64,000 nt of DNA from Symploca sp. SIO3C6 (GTDB lineage: Bacteria; Cyanobacteriota; Cyanobacteriia; Cyanobacteriales; Coleofasciculaceae): NCBI GenBank assembly GCA_010692425.1, contig JAAHHJ010000019.1, positions 1-64,000 on the forward strand. The letters run 5' to 3'. Position 1 is the stretch's first letter; each line of letters begins with the position of its first letter. Both the position numbers and the translations under genes were made by a program. The notes under the pieces are model-generated. The model did no database searches. It was not told where the DNA came from and worked only from the letters and a program-made list of their open reading frames with translations. Shown here piece by piece: positions 54,954 through 64,000 of the stretch.

Positions 54954-56666
54954 TCATCTGAGTTCAGTTTTCTCGGAATTTGAACTGACTTGTTGGCCCT
55001 TTCTCAGTTGTGTAGGTTCTTCTGATAGAGATGATTGTTCAGATAATCTTGGTTGCCTGCGCTCAAGAAATGGGGACTGCCGAGATGAAATATAAAGCAG
55101 ATATGGATTCTCTTTACTCAGTTCTGTCAAAGCTTGATAATGCTCCTTCTCGTTAAGGCTGAGTTTTTGTCGAATTGATTCGAGTACTTCCAGGCTGTTG
55201 GCAGCACTAAAATGTCTTGCTTCTAATGCTTCTTGAAGGACTCCTTTATAGATGGAGAAATACTCTTGTCGGCTGAAATTGGGTAAAACTTTAGAGAGAA
55301 CACCAAGTTCATCTGGTTTTAGGTCATCGAGAGAACGACCTTCCAAAAACTGGGAGAAATCGAGGGGAAACTTTTTAAGCTGACGGCGGAAGCTATTAGC
55401 TAAACTCTCATTTGTATACTTTTGATTGCTGCGCCCCCAAGTTCGGTAAAGCCAAATACTGCTTACCAAAACCACAAAACTCTGAAACAGAAATTGCAAT
55501 GGTATCGGGAAGCGCATAATTTCTGGACGACCTCCATAGATGAAGAAGATGTTAAAGGCTAGGAAGGTACAAATTGAAAAAAATCTGTGCAATATTTGCT
55601 CGGTACTGATATTTAAATTTTTCTTCCTCACATAGGCTCTAGTTAATTTTTCTAATCGAGTACAAACTAAGTAACTTATAACTACAAAAAAGGCTAAGGT
55701 TAAAGGAGCTGCTACTAGTTTGGGAATAGCTATCGGCTGTCCAAAAATGTAAAAACCTGGATTGAAAAGAGTTGCTAACTGACTTGGTTCATGAGTCCAA
55801 GCACCGGAAAGGTAGTAATCAAAGTTACCTGCATACAACCAGTAGTAGGCAAAATATCCAATTACCAGACCTAAATAGCCGTATTGTATTAATCTCCGCC
55901 CTGATTTAGTCAGTTGATTCCAGTAAGCTTTTTCTGAATCTATATCAAGGCAAGGAGATTTACAATTGATACAAGTACTTTTTTCTTTGCCTGTGGTTGC
56001 ATCTACACTACGACACATCGACTGAGTAATAGTTCTTGGTGGTGCTTGATGGGCTTTAGTTCCTAATAAACCCCTCGGCCCTGTAAAGACTGTCTGCACC
56101 ATACCAAAGGGACAGACATAATGGCACCAACTTCTGCCGCCGTAGATAAAAACCATGGTAACAGCAGAAACGATGGTTAATATTAAAAACAGGGCTAGAA
56201 CTACACGATCAGAATTAACAAACAGAATTCGGCAGTTTAAGCCGATAAAGAACAGGGCAAATTGTAGATATAGGTGATTGTTGGTCAGCCAGTAATTTTT
56301 GTCGATATTTAGTAACGGTTTTAACCCTAAGGCTCTGGGTATTTGGGATAAAAAATAAAGAGGGCAAATACGTCGCCAAGTTTCATGACCGAAAACTAAG
56401 ACAATCATAATTGCGCAGGGTACAACCATACCCCAGAAAACCCTAGCTCCCACTTGATAAGGTTCTTCAATGAGGCACTCTCCCTGTACCAGTACGCATG
56501 ATTCTCGGTTGATCAGACCATCGCGCAAAGGACTAAGTAGGTTATTAGGATCGGTTAGTGTGGTTGAGATTGGGTCATAAAACAAAGAAACAATTAATAA
56601 CAGCCAACTAATTATTAGCACCCAACGGAACAGGTGCATATTTCTTTCTGAAACTCCAGTAAACAT
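54954..56666 (-). CDS. NosR/NapH-like polytopic Fe-S membrane protein
   Basis: 570 residues. GAGGTGGG lies eight bases before the ATG. About eight membrane segments are interleaved with cysteine motifs: RRICPLYFLSQ, WCHYVCPFGMVQ, and CRSVDATTGKEKSTCINC with KSPCLD. These resemble the polyferredoxin membrane proteins NapH, NosR and CcoG, where they bind [4Fe-4S] clusters. The C-terminal 120 residues form a soluble, helical and charged tail (SLDDLKPDELGVLSKVLPNF). It likely moves electrons across or along the membrane for the FHA-reductase encoded next. No nitrous-oxide or nitrate reductase gene is nearby, so the terminal acceptor is unknown. Confidence 0.8.
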   Translation of the reverse strand: MFTGVSERNMHLFRWVLIISWLLLIVSLFYDPISTTLTDPNNLLSPLRDGLINRESCVLVQGECLIEEPYQVGARVFWGMVVPCAIMIVLVFGHETWRRICPLYFLSQIPRALGLKPLLNIDKNYWLTNNHLYLQFALFFIGLNCRILFVNSDRVVLALFLILTIVSAVTMVFIYGGRSWCHYVCPFGMVQTVFTGPRGLLGTKAHQAPPRTITQSMCRSVDATTGKEKSTCINCKSPCLDIDSEKAYWNQLTKSGRRLIQYGYLGLVIGYFAYYWLYAGNFDYYLSGAWTHEPSQLATLFNPGFYIFGQPIAIPKLVAAPLTLAFFVVISYLVCTRLEKLTRAYVRKKNLNISTEQILHRFFSICTFLAFNIFFIYGGRPEIMRFPIPLQFLFQSFVVLVSSIWLYRTWGRSNQKYTNESLANSFRRQLKKFPLDFSQFLEGRSLDDLKPDELGVLSKVLPNFSRQEYFSIYKGVLQEALEARHFSAANSLEVLESIRQKLSLNEKEHYQALTELSKENPYLLYISSRQSPFLERRQPRLSEQSSLSEEPTQLRKGQQVSSNSEKTELR

Positions 56667-57196
56667 GTTTTTCCCACCTCTAAATATCGTGAAATCTATG
56701 TCCTTGACGGTTCAGTTTCGCGATATAGAGAGCCTCCTCTACAAAGTTAGAACTCATTGCTCTTGAAATTGCTCCTGCTAGAAATTAGAATATACCAATT
56801 TCCCTTGATATGCAACGTTTGGTTGACTTGCTCAATTTTCTGCGTTCTATTACATTAATAGGAATCAATGGGATATTGCACGTTTACGGAAAAAAATATC
56901 TTAAAATTGATCAATTTATCTGAGTAAAGCTGGAAAAAAACTACGTTTTATGGCTGTAACTGGCAACTTAAGTTATTACCACGATCTTCCAGTAATGCTG
57001 GAGTTTAGACGAAAGCAGAATGGCACGACCGTTAAGCAGAGGCTCTGATACCGCTTCACTTTAAGTATTAATACCTTTAGGCAAGTAGAGAGAGTAGAGA
57101 AGGCAGGGGAAGAATTTGTATCAGGATTGTTGTGAAATGATATGACATGAGGTAGGGAGAGATTGTTGTGCCATTCTACTCCCATGAAATAATTTT
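56667..57196. other. 530-bp spacer with a 161-bp inverted-repeat-bounded segment
   Basis: No credible coding frame. A pair of imperfect 13-base inverted repeats AGAATGGCACGAC (57017-57029) and GTTGTGCCATTCT (57165-57177) bounds 161 bases, which may be a small non-autonomous element. The part up to 57016 probably holds the promoter of the Fe-S protein operon. Confidence 0.4.
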
Positions 57197-57739
57197 CTAA
57201 ACGAAATTGAAGTCTCGTGTGATGTTTACATTAGTAGTATCTTCAACAATAGCAATCAACTCACTGCCAAAATAAATTGCCGTATCGAGAGCTGAAGTGC
57301 CACTCCAGTTTACAGAACCTAGGGAGTATTGACTAGCATTACCAATGGTTTCAATGTAATCAGAAGTCCAATCCCAATCCGTAATTGTAGCGTAGCCTAA
57401 ACCTTGGTAGGAAACACCCCAACTTCCTCCGAGAACAAAGGTATCAGAACCAGCACCACCAGATAAAGTATCATATTCTGTACCACTAACTGCATAACCA
57501 TCTAGGCGGTCATTACCATCTCCTCCAGAGAGATAGTCGTTGCCACTCATTCCCATTAAAGTGTCGTTACCTGTCCAACCATAGAGGGAGTCATTACCAT
57601 TTCCTCCGCTGATATAGTCGTTGCCACTATGTCCCCAGATTGTGTCATCACCACCATAACCAAATGCAGATAAGTCATTGGAAATTAAGTAGTTATAATG
57701 ATCGTTACCTTCAGTTCCGTAGTAATATGCACTAGTCAT
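57197..57739 (-). CDS. RTX-type calcium-binding repeat protein
   Basis: 180 residues. About six RTX nonapeptides lie in residues 25-110, of the form GGxGNDxLxG: [50 protein letters not shown] and NDRLDG. Then comes a C-terminal RTX-like domain ([36 protein letters not shown]) that usually carries the type I secretion signal. It has no N-terminal signal peptide. It should fold on binding Ca2+ outside the cell. No catalytic domain is present and no ABC exporter lies nearby. The protein is shorter than most RTX proteins but complete, beginning [20 protein letters not shown]. Confidence 0.88.
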   Translation of the reverse strand: MTSAYYYGTEGNDHYNYLISNDLSAFGYGGDDTIWGHSGNDYISGGNGNDSLYGWTGNDTLMGMSGNDYLSGGDGNDRLDGYAVSGTEYDTLSGGAGSDTFVLGGSWGVSYQGLGYATITDWDWTSDYIETIGNASQYSLGSVNWSGTSALDTAIYFGSELIAIVEDTTNVNITRDFNFV

Positions 57740-58034
57740 GTTGGAATACCCCTAAATTTCCAGTAATTTCTGTTGTGTAAAAACGGCTGTGATTGTGTGA
57801 CAGATGGGTGATTGTTACACCTGGCAAGCTGTTTAGTTTGAAGCTAGATTGAATGCTCAATTGAGCCTCTCACTAACTTATAGGTTTGGAGTTTAGGGTC
57901 ATATGCATAGAGCTAGCCTTTAGTTCTCTGATTTTTGGAAGCAGGTTGGCTCAGGTTAACAGAGAGAATGCTCGGCAAGACATGTTGCTACATCGGCTTA
58001 GAATCGAAGTTTTTCAAAGCCTGGAGATGTCACA

Positions 58035-60254
58035 ATGGTTCTATCAGCGCCCAAACCATCAACCATGCAGCAGTTAAACTCCTTGGAGGAAGCACTCAAA
58101 CATTTCTTCGGTTACGATAGCTTCCGCCCTGGGCAACGGCAAATTGTTGAACAAGCGCTCTCTAATCGAGATTTGCTGATTATCATGCCCACAGGCGGCG
58201 GTAAATCTCTGTGCTTTCAACTGCCAGCACTCCTCAAACCAGACTTATTTAATGGCAAAGAGTATTCCTTAGGCTGGAGGCTGCCAGTAATTCCCAAACC
58301 AGGTTTAACAGTTGTTGTCTCACCCCTAATTGCGCTAATGCAAGACCAAGTGACGGCATTGCAAGATAATGGCATTAGGGCAACTTTTCTCAATAGTAGT
58401 TTGAGTTTATCAGAAGTGCGATCGCGCCAAGCAGCTATCCTCAAGGGTAAAATTAAGTTACTCTATTTAGCACCAGAACGTCTGTTGGGAGAAAGATTTG
58501 CACCATTTTTGGATATAGTGCGATCGCAAATTGGAATTTCTACCTTTGCCATTGATGAGGCCCACTGTGTTTCTGAGTGGGGACACGATTTCCGCCCAGA
58601 ATATCGCCAGCTCAAGCAGTTGCGTCAGCGTTATCCAGATGTGCCGATAATGGCATTAACTGCCACCGCCACTAAGCGTGTGCAACAGGATATTATCCAA
58701 CAGCTAGGACTAAAGCAAGCAGAAACTCACCTAGCTAGCTTTAACCGCCCCAATCTCTATTACGAAGTTCAACCTAAGCAGCGCCAAAGCTACAATCAGC
58801 TATTTAAAACTATAAAATCCTATCGAGGTTCAGGTATAGTTTACTGTCTTAGCCGTCGTAGTGTTGATGAAATTGCCTTCCGGCTACAGAAAGATGGAAT
58901 TTTGGCACTGCCTTACCATGCGGGCATGAGTGACAAAGATAGAGAATCTAACCAAACGCGCTTTATCCGTGATGACGTGCAAGTGATGGTAGCGACTATT
59001 GCCTTTGGCATGGGCATCAACAAGCCAGATGTGCGCTTTGTCATCCACTACGACTTACCCCGTAGCTTAGAAAACTACTATCAAGAATCTGGACGTGCAG
59101 GGCGAGATAGTGAGCCTGCTAATTGTACCCTCTTCTTAAGCGCTGGCGATATCCCCAGACTGAAATATTTTATTGAGCAAAAGCCAGATCCTAAAGAACA
59201 GCAAGTGGCGATGCAACAGTTGCGCCAAGTAATTGACTATGCCGAAGGTACAAACTGCCGCCGCACGATTATGCTGCGCTATTTTGGTGAAAGGTTTAAA
59301 GGGAATTGCCAAAACTGTGATAACTGCTGTCATCCTAAACCATTAGAAGACTGGACAATAGAAGCGCAAAAGTTCCTTTCCTGTGTGGCACGCTGCCGGG
59401 AGCGTTTCGGGATGAGACATATTATTGATGTGCTGCGTGGTTCTAGAAAGAAAAAAATTGAGCAATACGGGCATCATTTGCTATCTACCTATGGCATCGG
59501 TAAAGATAAAAGCATAGACGAATGGAAGATGCTGGCACGCTCACTTTTACATCAAGGTTTAGTAGATGAAACTAATGATGGTTTTTCTGTACTAAAACTC
59601 AATAAACTTAGCTGGGAAATCCTGCGCAAGCAGCGCTCTGTGGAAATTGCTGTTAACCGCACAACAGCAGCTAAGACAATAGTTACCACTAACCCAAGAA
59701 CTGCAGAAATAGAAATCCTATTTGAGAGACTACGTAAATTACGCAAACAGCTAGCCGATGCTAACTCTATTCCTCCCTATGTTATTTTTGCTGATTCCAC
59801 TTTGAGGTTAATGGCACAGTCGCAACCAACAACCTTGGAAGCCTTTGGTAACATTTCTGGCATCGTTACTCATAAACTCACTCAATACGGAGAGCGCTTT
59901 GTTTCAGAAATTCGTGCCTTTTGCCAAGAACAAAGATTGCCTGTGCCTCTTCCTGCCAGTACTCATCTGAAGACGCTACAATTCTACCAACAAGGTTTGA
60001 GTGTTATAGAAATTGCCCAACAACGCGGTTTGACCTCTGGCACAATTGTTACTCATTTGAGTGAACTTATTGAGATGAAACAGCCTGTGGATTTAAATCG
60101 CTTGGTGTCTCTAGAAAGGCAAAAACCTATATTTAAAGCTATTCAAAGTATTGGTGCTGATTCTTTAAGAAGCCTGCGAGAGCATCTGGGGGAAGATTTC
60201 TCCTATGAAGAAATTAGATTAGTTCGCTCTTGGTGGCAGCGGGAGAATAGTTGA
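58035..60254 (+). CDS. recQ: ATP-dependent DNA helicase RecQ
   Basis: 739 residues. The DEAD/H motor domain has the [19 protein letters not shown]-motif region, Walker A MPTGGGKS (51-58), [18 protein letters not shown] near 173 and LTATATKRV. The second RecA fold has [33 protein letters not shown] and QESGRAGRD. Zinc-binding cysteines lie in [12 protein letters not shown] and CQNCDNC. A winged helix and an HRDC-like domain follow (about 560-640), and a C-terminal helix-turn-helix ([13 protein letters not shown]) completes the cyanobacterial form. It unwinds DNA 3' to 5' in recombination and fork repair. About 15 extra residues lie after the Walker A region ([18 protein letters not shown]). 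Independent gene, ATG at 58035. Confidence 0.93.
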   Translation: MVLSAPKPSTMQQLNSLEEALKHFFGYDSFRPGQRQIVEQALSNRDLLIIMPTGGGKSLCFQLPALLKPDLFNGKEYSLGWRLPVIPKPGLTVVVSPLIALMQDQVTALQDNGIRATFLNSSLSLSEVRSRQAAILKGKIKLLYLAPERLLGERFAPFLDIVRSQIGISTFAIDEAHCVSEWGHDFRPEYRQLKQLRQRYPDVPIMALTATATKRVQQDIIQQLGLKQAETHLASFNRPNLYYEVQPKQRQSYNQLFKTIKSYRGSGIVYCLSRRSVDEIAFRLQKDGILALPYHAGMSDKDRESNQTRFIRDDVQVMVATIAFGMGINKPDVRFVIHYDLPRSLENYYQESGRAGRDSEPANCTLFLSAGDIPRLKYFIEQKPDPKEQQVAMQQLRQVIDYAEGTNCRRTIMLRYFGERFKGNCQNCDNCCHPKPLEDWTIEAQKFLSCVARCRERFGMRHIIDVLRGSRKKKIEQYGHHLLSTYGIGKDKSIDEWKMLARSLLHQGLVDETNDGFSVLKLNKLSWEILRKQRSVEIAVNRTTAAKTIVTTNPRTAEIEILFERLRKLRKQLADANSIPPYVIFADSTLRLMAQSQPTTLEAFGNISGIVTHKLTQYGERFVSEIRAFCQEQRLPVPLPASTHLKTLQFYQQGLSVIEIAQQRGLTSGTIVTHLSELIEMKQPVDLNRLVSLERQKPIFKAIQSIGADSLRSLREHLGEDFSYEEIRLVRSWWQRENS

Positions 60255-60391
60255 TTTTAGGTTCATTGTTCATTGCAATTAACAGTGAACAATCGATTAT
60301 ATGATAGGCAACGTAGCTACATTGTTAGTACTTAGCAAGCTCTAAAAAGATCACAAAGATTACGTACTCTCTCTCTATCTCTGTATTTCTT

Positions 60392-61240
60392 TCAAATCGG
60401 TATTGAAATTCCGGTTATTTGAGAAACTAACTGTGATGCTTTAGCCAGCAAAGAGTTATTAATATCTACTCGATAATTCTGAGAATTGTCGATTGCCATC
60501 ACGACTTGGGCTAAATCAGCATTACCCTTCCTTGCTCCAAGCCCATTAATTGAAACTTCAATTTGTCTTGCTCCACAGCTAAGAGCAGCAATTGAATTAT
60601 CGACGGCTAAACCTAGATCATCATGGCAGTGAACCGAAATCGTAGCCTTTTCAATATTTGGAACTCGATTGACAATCATGGTAATTAATTCCGAGAATTT
60701 CTCCGGTGATAGTGAGCCGAAACTATCTGGAATATTGATAGTAGTCGCACCACTTTTAATGGCAATTTCAATAGCACCACACAGGAAATCGGAGTCACTT
60801 CTAGGTGCATCAAAAGCAGACCACTCTATATCTGTACAATAGTTTCTGGCGAGAGCGATGCTATTTTTTATTACTTCTAGTGTTTGCTTTGCAGTTAATT
60901 CTGACTGCTGTTTTAAATTTACCGGAGTATAAATATTAATTCTTCCTCTAACAGCAGGTTTAAGGGCAAGAGCAAGACTAGTAATTTCCTCCGGTGTGGA
61001 GTTAGCTAATCCACAAATAACAGATTCTTTAATTAGCTTAGAAATTGTGAATATTTCATCAAAGTCTTTTTTGAAAACACCAGGATAACCGACTTCAATT
61101 ACATCAACATGCATTTCTTCTAAGAGTTTGGCAATACTAACTTTTTGATTAATATTCATTTTTACACTAGGCGTCAGCTCTCCATCACGCATAGTGGTGT
61201 CAAAAATAGTGACTTTTGGTAGCAAAAATGGTTTGTTCAT
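60392..61240 (-). CDS. LeuA-like (DRE-TIM) carbon-carbon condensing enzyme, short form
   Basis: 282 residues, essentially only the catalytic TIM barrel of the isopropylmalate/homocitrate synthase family. IFDTTMRDGELTPSVKM near residues 12-28 replaces the usual DTTLRDGEQ. SVHCHDDLGLAVDNSIAAL (about 202-220) supplies the HxH metal ligands. EVSINGLGARKGNADLAQ parallels the NGIGERAGN motif. The LeuA C-terminal subdomains and leucine-binding regulatory domain are missing, and LeuA itself is about 530 residues. It may condense an acyl-CoA with a 2-oxo acid in a special pathway, or be a lyase-type relative. It lies downstream of a Vat-like gene; the spacer is a GTAATAA array without a ribosome site. 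Confidence 0.8.
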   Translation of the reverse strand: MNKPFLLPKVTIFDTTMRDGELTPSVKMNINQKVSIAKLLEEMHVDVIEVGYPGVFKKDFDEIFTISKLIKESVICGLANSTPEEITSLALALKPAVRGRINIYTPVNLKQQSELTAKQTLEVIKNSIALARNYCTDIEWSAFDAPRSDSDFLCGAIEIAIKSGATTINIPDSFGSLSPEKFSELITMIVNRVPNIEKATISVHCHDDLGLAVDNSIAALSCGARQIEVSINGLGARKGNADLAQVVMAIDNSQNYRVDINNSLLAKASQLVSQITGISIPI

Positions 61241-61242
61241 GA

Positions 61243-61312
61243 ACTTATTACTTATTACTTATTACTTATTACTTATTACTTATTACTTATTACTTATTAC
61301 TTATTACTTATT
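61243..61312. repeat. GTAATAA heptamer array forming an operon spacer
   Basis: About ten heptamers lie between the Vat-like stop and the LeuA-like start. The TAA stop of the Vat-like gene (61304-61306) is supplied by the array, and the LeuA-like ATG follows it by two bases. Confidence 0.95.
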
Positions 61313-61957
61313 TTCTGCGAGTTTTTTTAGGGATTCAAAATCACTACTACAAATAATTTTCAAGTTTTCCGATATCTTGTTAATATCCCAATTCCACCAT
61401 TGAATTTCCAGCAGTGTTTCAATAACTTCAGGATTAAATCGCTTTCTAATTGTTTGTGCTGGGTTCCCGCCAACTATGGTATATGCAGGAATATCTTTAG
61501 TTACGACAGACTTAGAAGCAATGACTGCACCATCTCCCACTTGTACTCCAGGCATAATTAATGCCTCATAGCCAATCCAGACATCATTGCCAATGATAGT
61601 ATCTCCCTTATAGGGCCAGGTATCAGGTTCAGCTTTTTCCCAGCCGTTACTAAATATAGAGAAGGGGTAAGTTGTAAAACTATCTAACTGATGATTACCA
61701 CCATTCATGATAAATTTAGCACCACTAGCAATAGCGCAGAATTTACCAATTATCAATTTATCACCGATAAAATCAAAGAGATATAATACATTATTTTCAA
61801 AGTTTTCTGGATTATTAAAATCATCATAATACGTATATTCTCCCACAATAATGTTGGGATTTTTAACAATGTTTTTTAAGTAGCACAAACCTTTGTAGTC
61901 TTTAAGGGGATAAGTGTGACAAGGATCAGGGCCATAGTTGTTTTTGTTATTAGTCAT
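61304..61957 (-). CDS. Vat-type (xenobiotic) O-acetyltransferase
   Basis: 217 residues from the ATG at 61957 (MTNNKNNYGPDPCHTYPLKD). It is a left-handed parallel beta-helix protein with hexapeptide repeats (IIGNDVWIGYEALIMPGVQV, DGAVIASKSVVTKDIPAYTI). The Vat signature FIMNGGNHQLDSFTTYPFSI contains the catalytic histidine. The substrate-side segment VGEYTYYDDFNNPENFENNV is also typical of the family. Such enzymes acetylate streptogramin antibiotics or other hydroxylated small molecules; here the substrate is unknown and resistance should not be assumed. An in-frame extension to 62134 is low in complexity and lies in repeat-like DNA, so the shorter form is chosen. It may be co-transcribed with the LeuA-like gene. 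Confidence 0.85.
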   Translation of the reverse strand: MTNNKNNYGPDPCHTYPLKDYKGLCYLKNIVKNPNIIVGEYTYYDDFNNPENFENNVLYLFDFIGDKLIIGKFCAIASGAKFIMNGGNHQLDSFTTYPFSIFSNGWEKAEPDTWPYKGDTIIGNDVWIGYEALIMPGVQVGDGAVIASKSVVTKDIPAYTIVGGNPAQTIRKRFNPEVIETLLEIQWWNWDINKISENLKIICSSDFESLKKLAENK

Positions 61958-62271
61958 AGTCTTATAGCAACGGACATATCGGTAACGTAAATTCGTCAAA
62001 ATATCCTTTAGTGACAAAAGAGGATTAAAGACGCGGGGACATACCAGACACGGGGACACACCGGATAAATTGGATGGGGATTTAACCCCAACCAATTTTA
62101 TGTGCCGCAAGTGACAGTGGGGTATTTGACCCATATTAATTTCGATAAAACTAATTATTTGATCTGAGCATTTTTCTATAGTTCATGATTGATGGCACTC
62201 GGGAGCAATGAGCAATGAGCAATGAACCATGAACTATGAACTATAAACCATGAACTATGAACTATAAACCA
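61958..62271. other. Spacer with ACACGGGGACAC and GAACTATGAACCAT repeats
   Basis: Contains tandem-like GACGCGGGGACATAC/GACACGGGGACACAC at about 62030-62062. It also has an array of GAGCAATGA, GAACTATGA and ATAAACCAT units at about 62203-62272, close to the PhzF stop. No gene seen. Confidence 0.6.
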
Positions 62272-63069
62272 TTACTCAATCAATTCTCCCCGCAGGACAC
62301 TAACAGCTTTTCCACCTAGAAAGACTCGTTCCCCGCCAGCATAGCGAACCTTAACTATCCCACCTCGACTTGATGCTTGGTATGCCAACAGTTCATCTTT
62401 ACCAAGTTGATCACGCCAAAAGGGTGCAAGACAGCAATGGGCTGCCCCAGTCACAGGATCTTCATTAATTCCTAACTTAGGTGCAAAGAATCGGGAAACA
62501 AAGTCATATTCTGAATTATTATTAGCAATACTAGTGACAATAACGCCATCTACAGATAAGGTTCCGAGTTTGGTAAAATCAGGCTGCATCTGACGCACCA
62601 AATCTTCAGATTCCACCTTCACCAAATAGCCCAGGGAATTCTTCACAACCGATTGCATAGATACGCCTAAAGCTTGACTAAGTTCTGGGGAAGTACTTGT
62701 TGCTTTTGAGTTATTCACCGGGAAATCTAGTTCAATCCAATCGTCCTGTTGCTTAGCAATTAGCAATCCACTCTTGGTATGAAAACGAATAGCTTGATCA
62801 GTTGACAGATGCCCCTCTGACCAAAGAACATGAGCACTGGCTAGAGTCGCATGACCGCAAATAGGTACTTCCACTAAAGGCGTAAACCAGCGCAGATTGT
62901 AACCATCTGCTAACTTGACAAGAAATGCTGTCTCAGACAAATTCATTTCTTGCGCAACCTTCTGCATCCAGTCATCAGTTTGAGGGGCAGGTAAAACGCA
63001 GACTACAGCAGGATTGCCGGCAAAAGTTTTATCGGTGAAAGCATCTACTTGAATAATGGTTTGTCCCAT
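62272..63069 (-). CDS. PhzF family isomerase-like protein
   Basis: 265 residues of the PhzF/diaminopimelate epimerase fold. The N-terminal half starts QVDAFTDKTFAGNPAVVCVL and has the conserved MNLSETAFLV, with the glutamate that acts as acid/base in PhzF. PLVEVPICGHATLASAHVL follows. The C-terminal half has FAPKLGINEDPVTGAAHCCL and YQASSRGGIVKVR, the mirrored domain. Most bacterial members have unknown substrates, and no phenazine genes are present. It is slightly shorter than many members (around 280-300). Its own promoter lies in the short spacer from the CBS-domain gene. Clear family membership, unknown function. Confidence 0.88.
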   Translation of the reverse strand: MGQTIIQVDAFTDKTFAGNPAVVCVLPAPQTDDWMQKVAQEMNLSETAFLVKLADGYNLRWFTPLVEVPICGHATLASAHVLWSEGHLSTDQAIRFHTKSGLLIAKQQDDWIELDFPVNNSKATSTSPELSQALGVSMQSVVKNSLGYLVKVESEDLVRQMQPDFTKLGTLSVDGVIVTSIANNNSEYDFVSRFFAPKLGINEDPVTGAAHCCLAPFWRDQLGKDELLAYQASSRGGIVKVRYAGGERVFLGGKAVSVLRGELIE

Positions 63070-63163
63070 AAAAACTAACTTTAAATTGTTGATGTTGCTA
63101 ATTTATAGATCTAAAATAGATCTAAAAAGGAGTCAGGAATTATGCGAATTACTTCTGCTCACT

Positions 63164-64000
63164 TCAATAAACATCATTGGTGTGCTGATATTTGTCTTTT
63201 GTCAATGGCATCACCAGTATTTTATCTACACGATTGCCATCCATATCCATGACTTCAAAGCGCATACCCTGCCAATCAAAATGAGCAGCAGCAGTAGGGA
63301 TACGCCCCAGATGGGTAATCACAAAACCGCCTAAAGTGTAATAATTGCCCCGTTTCTCTCCAGGTAACTCTGCAAATCCAAAGAGTTTCTTAAAATCTTC
63401 TACAGGCAACATGCCATTCACCAACCAAGAGCCATCTTCCCGTTGCACGATTTGTGAATCATGGGGCTGATCAACTGAGGGAATATCGCCAATGATCGCC
63501 TCTAAAACGTCGTTAAGAGTCACTAATCCTTGAAGCACCCCATATTCACTTACCACCAGCGCCAGATGAGGACCTGATTGCTTGAATAACTCTAGGACTT
63601 TAAGAGCCCAGGTGCTTTCTGGTACAAATAAAGGCTGTTGCAGGGATCCAGTGAGGTCGAAAGGTTGATTTGCTAGAGAGCGGGCTAACAAAGTATTAAC
63701 TTGGACAACACCGATCACATTGTCAATTCCACCCTGACAGACGGGAAAGCGGGTATGGATGCTATTGATAATCTTGTGACGATTAACTTCGGATGAATCC
63801 TCCAAATCCAGCCAGACAATCTCTGGGCGTGGTGTCATCAATTCACTAACTCGCCTATCCCCCAAACAAAACACTCGATTGAGCATTTCTTGTTCGGCTT
63901 CTTCAAAGGTTCCTGCCTCAGTTCCCTGCTCGATTAAAATTTTGATTTCTTCCTCTGTAACTGTTGGTTCTTTGGAAGGACCAATGCCTAAAAGATGTAG
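63164..64000 (-). CDS. CorC/HlyC-type CBS-domain protein (5' end outside window)
   Basis: The visible 278 residues are the C-terminal part of a hemolysin-family/CNNM-CorC transporter, and the frame continues past the right edge. After an acidic helix (EPTVTEEEIKILIEQGTEAG) comes the MLNRVFCLGDRRVSELMTPR entry to the CBS pair. VNTLLARSLANQPFDLTGSL and LALVVSEYGVLQGLVTLNDV complete the two CBS modules, and a CorC_HlyC domain ends the protein (RGNYYTLGGFVITHLGRIPT, FEVMDMDGNRVDKILV). The missing N-terminus should hold the DUF21 membrane domain. Such proteins are linked to Mg2+/Co2+ efflux or other membrane functions, not necessarily hemolysis. Confidence 0.85.
   Translation of the reverse strand, partial: LHLLGIGPSKEPTVTEEEIKILIEQGTEAGTFEEAEQEMLNRVFCLGDRRVSELMTPRPEIVWLDLEDSSEVNRHKIINSIHTRFPVCQGGIDNVIGVVQVNTLLARSLANQPFDLTGSLQQPLFVPESTWALKVLELFKQSGPHLALVVSEYGVLQGLVTLNDVLEAIIGDIPSVDQPHDSQIVQREDGSWLVNGMLPVEDFKKLFGFAELPGEKRGNYYTLGGFVITHLGRIPTAAAHFDWQGMRFEVMDMDGNRVDKILVMPLTKDKYQHTNDVY

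Noticed and set aside
1-64000. tRNA or rRNA genes
   Set aside because: Intergenic regions were read for cloverleaf-like sequence and rRNA blocks; none was seen, though no tool-based scan was possible.

Overview
The window looks like a cyanobacterial chromosome, probably a filamentous beta-cyanobacterium. It carries a Rubisco activase with a carboxysomal SSU-like tail, a carotenoid isomerase (crtH), a cyAbrB regulator and cobalamin genes. GCGATCGC (HIP1) octamers are common, and short tandem repeats built on GTAATAA, CTTCTGC and CCCATCTC are scattered through it. The species cannot be named from this sequence.

Region by region: 1-8.1 kb holds housekeeping genes: type 2 IPP isomerase (partial), pyrR, a secreted protein with six peptidoglycan-binding repeats, cobD/cbiB, a frameshifted GFA gene, an Rrf2 regulator divergent from a cyAbrB regulator, and a GT39-like membrane glycosyltransferase. 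A 1.3-kb stretch without clear genes follows. 9.4-16.3 kb has a Na+/H+ antiporter with an RCK domain, an alpha/beta hydrolase divergent from cobI, a TonB-like protein with twelve 45-bp repeats, and rmlB. 16.3-18.2 kb holds two small unrecognised genes with nearly the same leader sequence and a 199-bp MITE-like element between them. 18.4-25.8 kb has a membrane Ser/Thr kinase, a GHL10 family protein, crtH and a YdeP-type molybdopterin oxidoreductase.

25.9-46.5 kb is the most unusual block: five genes on the minus strand encoding proteins of 1172, 1329, 133, 176 and 3916 residues. They show LamG, LysM-like and Calx-beta modules but otherwise no family I can name with confidence. Their start region faces an HNH-less IscB relative (IsrB) with a long structured upstream RNA (omega RNA). 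That element ends 16 bp before the start codon of rca. The rca linker itself contains an in-frame block of the CCCATCTC-type repeat.

49.7-64 kb holds a serine beta-lactamase-like membrane hydrolase with two in-frame heptamer-repeat insertions, a small membrane protein, a tnpB relic, and an operon pairing a NosR/NapH-like Fe-S membrane protein with an FHA-flavin reductase-ferredoxin fusion. Then come an RTX-repeat protein, recQ, a truncated LeuA-like enzyme, a Vat-type acetyltransferase, a PhzF-like protein and the 5'-truncated end of a CorC/HlyC-type CBS protein.

The recurring theme is repeat activity. The same short repeats fill intergenic DNA, supply stop codons, form an operon spacer and lie in frame inside at least two genes. 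The giant genes also carry many small in-frame tandem duplications.
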